A stretch of DNA of 32,487 nucleotides from assembly GCA_032718475.1 (NCBI GenBank), contig JAUCBJ010002339.1, forward strand, positions 1 through 32,487. The letters are read 5' to 3'. The notes beneath the pieces were generated by a model, which searched no databases, was not told the origin of the DNA, and saw nothing but the letters and a program-made list of their open reading frames with translations. Origin of the DNA: Nemertoderma westbladi. Lineage: Eukaryota > Xenacoelomorpha > Nemertodermatida > Nemertodermatidae. Below, in pieces: positions 22,508-29,900 of the stretch (the first letter of the stretch is position 1; each line of letters begins with the position of its first letter). A program made the position numbers and the translations under genes.

Positions 22508-23306
22508 GGGGTCATCCATAAAAGACGTCCGAGCTAGAGGGGGGGGGAGGGGGGTCGGCCAAATCCGGACATTTACGGACAGGGGGGGGGGGGGGGGGGG
22601 GGGGTGTAGCAAAATTCGGACGTCTGTTTTTAAATTTTTTATTGTCAACTTTGCAGCCCATATGGCCAAATGTAGTCTAAACTTAACTTTGGGATGGGCA
22701 CCTAGGCCCCGCATATTTAAAGTGAAAGTAAACGTTTCAGTTTCAAGTTTCAGAATCTGGGGAGACGGCCAACCTAACCCTTGATGGGTGTACCTGTACA
22801 CTGTACAGTATACGTGAAGTTTATCATGTATTACAATGTATTAAGCCCGTACCGTAACGCTATATTATACTGGCTAATAAGTAGTTTCAGTTTGATAATG
22901 TACTGGTCAGTACTGCGGTCCCCTATTCTTTACTAGTGCCCACTCCCGGCAGGCCTAAGGCTGCACGATAAATAGGCTACCGGTACCGGTAATAACTCCC
23001 AGCAATGTCGGAATACAATAAATTTATCGAACTATATAGAAAGTCGCATAGCGAGTTATCTAGAGAGAAGCAATTCCGAAAGGGGCAAGAAGAATGGAAC
23101 TTGCTCAAAAAAGATAAAGCGGCCCTGTTGGTACAATTACAGCAATAATTCGTGTATTTGTTTTCTGTTTTATTTTCTAAAATTCGGACGTCCGAATAGG
23201 GGGGAGGGGGGGTGGGGGGGTCAAAAACCGGACATTCGCGGACAGGGGGGAGGGGGGGGGGTCCAAAAATTCGGGATTTTCTCGGACGTCTTTTATGGAT
23301 GACCCC
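22508..23306. mobile_element. 799-bp element with perfect 24-bp TIRs
   Basis: GGGGTCATCCATAAAAGACG (22508, continuing TCCG) is the exact reverse complement of 23283-23306, 24 of 24 positions. TTT flanks both sides and may be a 3-bp target-site duplication. Subterminal CGGACAT/GCGGACAG motifs and G runs (G23 at 22582-22604) appear near both ends, and AAAATTCGGACGTC occurs at 22611 and 23178. Perfect TIRs imply recent insertion. It contains a 47-codon ORF but no transposase. Confidence 0.75.
23005..23148 (+). CDS. 47-codon helical ORF / possible alternative last exon
   Basis: The ORF starts MSEYNKFIELYRKSHSEL and ends LLVQLQQ. It is rich in K/E/L and looks helical. It sits inside the TIR element within intron 3. 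CCCAG lies just upstream (AG at 23001-23002), and splicing from exon 3 (phase 1) to 23003 would read through in frame (GCA then ATG) to this TAA, replacing exon 4. The polypyrimidine tract is weak. It may be a captured host exon, a transposon fragment or chance. Confidence 0.3.
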   Translation: MSEYNKFIELYRKSHSELSREKQFRKGQEEWNLLKKDKAALLVQLQQ

Positions 23307-23435
23307 TTTAAAATCGACTGCAGTTACCCACTCTGTCGCTTGTGGGTAAAAGTTATTAGGGTAAATCTAACATTAGTTTATGTAACGTGCTGCGCGAAGG
23401 CCCCATCTGTTACTATATTGTTGTTTTACATACAG

Positions 23436-23632
23436 GCGAATGGCTCGACGGCGTAAGACGAGAATTATTACTTAAGGAAGACAAATTACATCGCGAGATG
23501 GCCACCAACCGGCACCTCACGTCAGCGCTGGCCGACTGCGCTAAAAGAGTTATTAATTCGGCCTTAGACTTAAAAAATAAGGAAGACATTGACGGATACG
23601 ATAACAGTTGCCTTGACGACACAGCTGGATGA
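23436..23632 (+). CDS. Coiled-coil gene, exon 4 (C-terminus)
   Basis: Last exon of 197 nt. The acceptor TTGTTTTACATACAG|GC is good. Joined in phase 1 to exon 3 it reads GEWLDGVRRELLLKEDK through LTSALADCAKRVINSAL to a C-terminal acidic tail ending DDTAG, then TGA. All four exons sum to 8,481 nt (2,827 codons), and all junctions keep frame. Confidence 0.75.
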
Positions 23633-24091
23633 CCTTAACACGTGTTAAAATAATATTCCTTATAAATATATTTTTATTTAGTTATTTATATTTCTAAGAC
23701 TAGTAAGTTATTATATTCTATAATTAAAGTATTGCTGATGACAACTGACATTAATCAATAGTTTAGATTATTATTTAAGATGTAGTTGTTCCAAGGACAC
23801 AAAATATAATTGATCTACTAATTTAATACTTAGTATTTATTTATTTTTTAGTTATAATACATTTAGAATTGTTGCAGTAAATAACAGTGATATATATTTC
23901 CTTCAGTTATGGTGCTCTAATGGTATCCTATGGTACTCTATTCCCATTTAATTTAGTTTGATGCTTAATTAATTATGTTAATTAGTAAATCAATTTAATC
24001 TTTTTTTATGTATGTAGATGGAGATGGTGTTATATGTCCGATTTACTTGAAAATATAATATTATGTATAAATAAAGAATTACAGAATTAAA
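23633..24091 (+). other. 3' UTR of the coiled-coil gene
   Basis: AT-rich sequence following the stop. AATAAA at 24070-24075 and ATTAAA at 24086-24091 are plausible polyadenylation signals, giving a 3' UTR of about 450 nt. Confidence 0.5.
24070..24075 (+). terminator. Candidate polyadenylation signal
   Basis: Canonical AATAAA about 440 nt after the TGA of exon 4, with a second ATTAAA 11 nt beyond. Confidence 0.5.
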
Positions 24092-24377
24092 TAAGGTATA
24101 TATTATATCATCTTTGGTGTCAGTAAAAGTTATATATCTTAAATATTATTATATTTATTTTGTATTGATACTGCCGTTTGGTTATACCGCTTTGTAGGTA
24201 TATTGTATGTTTTTGAAGTATTTATTGTATTTATAATTAAGTAATTAATATTGTGCTGGGTAAATAATTATTTAAAATCGTTAAGTCTGCAGTACCGGAA
24301 ATATTGGCCCATCTGAAGTATGCCAGACTTTCTGCTGTTAGATTTCACGTTGCAGTTTACCCCCATGTGAAGAATAC

Positions 24378-24419
24378 CAGGTTACAGAAGGGTTAAATCT
24401 AACCAAAACAATAAACGAA
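24378..24419 (+). repeat. Dispersed GGTTACAG/AACCAAAACAAT repeat, copy 4
   Basis: CCAGGTTACAGAAGGG, a spacer, then AACCAAAACAATAAACGAAT. It is a diverged copy about 16.5 kb from the other copies. Confidence 0.55.
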
Positions 24420-24659
24420 TTAGTATGTTATGTTCAGGTTATAAGATAAAAAGAAGCGCTATAAAACACTTAATAAGGATAAATAATAAACTCAGGCCGA
24501 AAAGTGATAACTGGCATTCTTCAGATGAGTGTCATATTTGGTATCCTTAAATCAGTTATATATCATTGAGGTTTAATCTGATTAATTACTTAAGTGAGTT
24601 TTTTTTATTTGGTTAAAATAAATTTTTGTCAAACATATAGGCTAATTAGCAATATTAGC

Positions 24660-25202
24660 AGCTCTGCAGTGCAATGTGAAAAGACCGTAAGTCGCATTTT
24701 TCCAAAATTCACTTTTTCTGGGTCTAAAAAAATACGCTCTAAAAAATGGTATAATCGAGAACACCGTATCTACTCTAGTTCTCGAGATATTCAATGTAAA
24801 AAGGCCGTATGTCACAACATATGTATAGTGTTACAAAGGAAAAAGACCGTAAGTCACTTAAATTTATGCAAAAAACCCGAAGTCAACAAGATTTGCTGCG
24901 TTTTGTCATTGCATAGATAATAAGAAAACGCACATACGGTTTTATTGAAATATGTATTTACATACAGGTTGTACAATGCAAAAACACCGTAAGTACAAAA
25001 AATAAGCCTGAAGTCAAAATATTAATGAAAAGTTAAAAATAATCACGTATAAAAAAATTCCCACCCCCAATTGCGTCGGGTTATAAAAAATTAGTAATTT
25101 ACGGACATTTTAAACCAAGAATCTGAAGGCAAACAGTAATTTGTGTTTTACTCGAAATGACTTTTTGTGACTTGTGGTCTTTTTACATTGCACGGCAGAA
25201 CT
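24660..25202. mobile_element. ~540-bp TIR element with iterated CCGTAAGTCAC motifs
   Basis: The ends are imperfect inverted copies of ~38 bp: left GCTCTGCAGTGCAATGTGAA then AAGACCGTAAGTC; right, reversed, TTCTGCCGTGCAATGTAAAA then AGACCACAAGTCAC. The core CAATGTAAAAAGRCCGTAAG recurs inside near 24793, 24835 and 24977, with weaker CCGAAGTC/CCTGAAGTC copies near 24880 and 25007. Non-autonomous; the iterons are probably transposase-binding sites. Confidence 0.6.
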
Positions 25203-26959
25203 ATAGTATTGTAAGTCTTAAAATTCAATTAACTGTATCCTAATTATGCAATATGATTATTTATTGTGTTGGAAATTGTTAGCAATTAGTATAATTAACG
25301 GCATTGTAATTATTAATATCAGACTTCCATTTTGTAATAGTGTATTGTAAATTATAATAATCGTGTTGCTTTGTTCCTAGCATTGTCTTGAGATATGCAA
25401 ATATCTGTGTTGGAATAGCCACAACCAAGCCAAACTCAAATTTATATTGACTTACCGAGTAATATTATGTTGTGAGTTCCTATTTAGGGCTAAGTTATCC
25501 GACCTGTCTCTAATCTATATAACATGACTGTAAGAAAATGGCTAAAAACTCTTTAAAGGTTTTGTTAAACATATGTGAAAAATTTGATAGAATTTGTCAA
25601 AATGTATAAGGAAGGGGGTATATATATCCAGAAAATGATAAAATTTACAAAATCTTGGGGCGGAAACTGGGTAGCGCCTATTATGTAAATAATTTCCATT
25701 TAATTAATGTTTTCCTATTTATTTAATTTACTTATTTAGTTTCAATTGCATTGCGGCATTTTGACGCGTTGGTCTTGGTTGATATTTGATCATATATTAT
25801 GCTTATCGATTGGTGACAGTGATTTTTAATCAGTAGCTTATAGCCTATATTTATTTGTTTAACTTTAGTGAATTAAGAATACATTAATATTCCACGAATT
25901 CAATCCCATTATATTATGTTATTTCTGGAGCTCAGCTAGCTTGTATTGTTCTTACTAGAACCAGCCCGCTGATTATCTAGTAGCAGTGCATTGCCATTGA
26001 TTACCCATATTGATGGATCGGTAAGTAAAAAATCGGAATTATTGCCAACAAATTAAATTCATAAGTATCCAGGATTCCGTTGATTTATAATTCTGATCTG
26101 ACCTGATAAACTAATGGTTGGCGTGTCTGTACCTCCTCTATATTATATTATATATATTATCAATATTTATTGTACGGTAGTATTAATATCTTTTTTCATG
26201 GAAATAAATAGGGTTTCTTTCTTCCTAACCCGGAGATGAATAATTATTAACCGAGTGAACGGTCAATATCAAGTGGGTATAAAGGAAATAAACCTATTTT
26301 ATTTCATTTAATACGTAATTTTATTCTTAAAATTGCCTTTTTTACTGAATCTCCACGCATTCCTTCCTCATCGTGTATAAAGTTTGCTCCTCGACAATCA
26401 AGTAAGATATATTGCAAAATGTTACGATAGGGAATTTATTTTACTTTCAACCACCCATTTGACCCGGTTTAATACGCTTGATTGGCGGGTAAAAATTAAA
26501 ATTTTGAAGATACTCATTTTAATCGACAGTTCGACACTGAACTTCCACTTTTTTTTCTTCATATTGAAATTGTGATCGTTTGGCCCCAAGCGATTGAGTA
26601 TATTCTCGATAACTAGAAGATTGCTATGTTATGGTAGTATAATGGTATATTGCTCAAAATATACTAGTACCGGTAGTTTAAAATAAATTTAAAAACAATC
26701 CGACTTAATTATCTGATAGTAGGCCTAGCTGTAGTACCTAGCAGTATCATTGTAGTACCTGTACCTATTTCTCCGGAAAAAGTAAAAACTATGTATTTCT
26801 AAGGGAATAATTTTCCCAATCGGGAAAAAAGCTTTTTCTTAAATCCTGAAAATTCAGCCCAAGAAATCAAAATAAAAGGCAATTTTTAGGATAAAGGTGA
26901 TTTATAAAGCTACTTTACAGTAATGTTGGTTCAGTGATTAAAAAGTTAAACGTAGGCCT
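25203..26959. other. Intergenic region upstream of the 1,515-aa gene
   Basis: AT-rich; no gene recognised. Near the 3' end are a TTTTCCC/GGGAAAA hairpin (26811-26828) and a TATA-like TTTATAAA (26901-26908) about 50 nt before the ATG. TACTTTACAG at 26911-26920 could instead be a splice acceptor for a non-coding first exon. Confidence 0.4.
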
Positions 26960-29900
26960 ATGGATAATCTGAGGTTCCATATTACTGAGCGTAATCAACA
27001 GCATCAATGGAGATTATTTGTTAGTGCTGCCATAGTTACGGGAATACTTGCTGAATGTATTGGATTCGGAAGACCTTATACAAGTAGCGTGGTATCCTTT
27101 GTTACCATAGTAACTGACGTAATATTCGTCTTGGAGATTCTCACTTTGGGAACACAACCTATTAGAACCTTCCGATCAATCTGTATACGATGTCTCGTTG
27201 TATCAACTCTAGTGTTCTCCGTTTGTTTACCGTTTTCGTTTAAAGAACAGTTACTACCATTCCGTTTAGTGCGAGTTCTATATCCCGTGCGATTCCTTAA
27301 ATATTACAAAGGTTATTTTTACAAATTGCAATTAAATTACAAGCAATTTTTAAGAGCCAACTGGTTTTCAAGTAAATTTATATTTACTACACATCAACGG
27401 ACCCCAACGCGTGTTTTGGAACCTTCTGAATCGGATTTTAAGTTAGAACTCCTTGCAGAACGCAGTATGGAACGCGTTATGGTGAGCATTGCGGATAATG
27501 ACAAAATACACGAGTTTGTTGATGAAATAGTACTTGATATAATTGGTAATGCAATATTTGATGTCTGTAGATTAACTTTTGTTGCCCGGAAGTTTGCTGA
27601 AGATCTTGTCGAACATTCGGTCCGTGAAGTTACTACCGCTAGGGAGTTAATGATTTCGAAAACTAAAAGTAATGATCGCATTCAAAGTGAGATTGCGAAG
27701 TCTAAAAGTAATGATCGCATTCAAAGTGAGATTGCAAAGTCTAAAAGTAATGATCGCATTCAAAGTGAGATTGCAAAGTCTAAAAGTAATGATCGCATTC
27801 AATGTGAGATTGCAAAGTCTAAAAGTAATGATCGCATTCAAAGTGAGATTGCAAAGTATAAAAGTAATGATCGCATTCAAAGTGAGATTGCAAAGTCTAA
27901 AAGTAATGATCGCATTCAAAGTGAGATTGCAAAGTCTAAAAGTAATGATCGCATTCAAAGTGAGATTGAAAAGTCTAAAAGTAATGATCGCATTCAAAGT
28001 GAGATTGAAAAGTCTAAAAGTAATGATCGCATTCAAAGTGAGATTGCAAAGTCTAAAAGTAATGATCGCATTCAAAGTGAGATTGAAAAGTCTAAAAGTA
28101 ATGATCGCATTCAAAGTGAGATTGCAAAGTCTAAAAGTAATGATCGCATTCAAAGTGAGATTGCGAAGTCTAAAAGTAATGATCGCATTCAAAGTGAGAT
28201 GGCAAAGTCTAAAAGTAATGATGGCATTCAAAGTGAGATTGCGAAGTCTAAAAGTAATGATCGCATTCAAAGTGAGATGGCAAAGTCTAAAAGTAATGAT
28301 GGCATTCAAAGTGAGATTGCAAAGTCTAAAAGTAATGATCGCATTCAAAGTGAGATTGCAAAGTCTAAAAGTAATGATGGTATTCAAAGTGAGATTGCAA
28401 AGTCTAAAAGTAATGATCGCATTCAAAGTGAGATTGCGAAGTCTAAAAGTAATGATCGCATTCAAAGTGAGATGGCAAAGTCTAAAAGTAATGATCGCAT
28501 TCAAAGTGAGATTGCAAAGTCTAAAAGTAATGATCGCATTCAAAGTGAGATTGCAAAGTCTAAAAGTAATGATCGCATTCAAAGTGAGATTGCAAAGTCT
28601 AAAAGTAATGATCGCATTCAAAGTGAGATTGCAAAGTCTAAAAGTAATGATGGCATTCAATGTGAGATTGCAAAGTCTAAAAGTAATGATCGCATTCAAA
28701 GTGAGATTGCAAAGTCTAAAAGTAATGATGGTATTCAAAGTGAGATTGCAAAGTCTAAAAGTAATGATCGCATTCAAAGTGAGATTGCAAAGTCTAAAAG
28801 TAATGATGGTATTCAAAGTGAGATTGCAAAGTCTAAAAGTAATGATCGCATTCAAAGTGAGATTGCAAAGTCTAAAATTAATGATCGCATTCAAAGTGAG
28901 ATTGCAAAGTCTAAAAGTAATGATCGCATTCAAAGTGAGATTGCAAAGTCTAAAAGTAATGATGGCATTCAAAGTGAGATTGCAAAGTCTAAAAGTAATG
29001 ATGGTATTCAAAGTGAGATTGCAAAGTCTAAAAGTAATGATCGCATTCAAAGTGAGATGGCAAAGTCTAAAAGTAATGATGGCATTCAAAGTGAGATTGC
29101 AAAGTCTAAAAGTAATGATCGCATTCAAAGTGAGATTGCAAAGTCTAAAAGTAATGATGGTATTCAAAGTGAGATTGCAAAGTCTAAAAGTAATGATCGC
29201 ATTCAAAGTGAGATTGCAAAGTCTAAAAGTAATGATCGCATTCAAAGTGAGATTGCAAAGTCTAAAAGTAATGATCGCATTCAAAGTGAGATTGCAAAGT
29301 CTAAAAGTAATGTTCGCATTCAAAGTGAGATTGAAAAGTCTAAAAGTAATGATGGCATTCAAAGTGAGATTGCAAAGTCTAAAAGTAATGATCGCATTCA
29401 AAGTGAGATTGAAAAGTCTAAAAGTAATGATGGCATTCAAAGTGAGATTGCAAAGTCTAAACGTAATGATCGCATTCAAAGTGAGATTGCAAAGTCTAAA
29501 AGTAATGGTCGCATTCAAAGTGAGATTGCAAAGTCTAAAAGTAATGATCGCATTCAAAGTGAGATTGAAAAGTCTAAAAGTAATGATGGCATTCAAAGTG
29601 AGATTGCAAAGTCTAAAAGTAATGATCACAATGAACATCAGATTAAAATTACAGAGATTGCAATCATGAACACCAACAATTATTCTTATGCACCACTTTG
29701 TGGTAGTCCCATGAATGATAATGGGCCTGTTGTTCTATCATCAGTGTGCTCTGTATTTGCTTCCAAACTTAGTAGTTATATTCTAGAATGCGCTAATTTA
29801 GTACTGAGTGATTTAAATTGGCAACAAGACCAACGTAAATTGGAATCTAACAGGAAACGACAGTGTATTGAGCAGTTCTGTGAACGATTTTCTAATCACA

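Larger units (their letters stand above)
20651..23435 (+). other. Intron 3 of the coiled-coil gene
   Basis: 2,785-bp phase-1 intron. It contains a 53-bp tandem repeat (20801-20959), a TIR-type element (21544-21975), a GTC/GTT trinucleotide stretch (22076-22108) and a second TIR element (22508-23306) with a coding-like ORF. I see nothing else of note. Confidence 0.65.

Noticed and set aside
22499-22801. 100-codon minus and 92-codon plus ORFs over the G23 run
   Set aside because: Open frames created by poly-G/poly-C at the transposon end, not protein-like.
27101-27114. GTTACCATAGTAAC, a second perfect X-box match
   Set aside because: It lies inside the coding sequence of the 1,515-aa protein and is expected by chance at about this frequency.
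27672-29669. 665-codon plus-strand ORF in a second frame and a 663-codon minus-strand ORF (27647-29638) over the 39-bp array
   Set aside because: A repeat unit divisible by three keeps any stop-free frame open. Only the 26960 frame extends into non-repetitive coding sequence on both sides.
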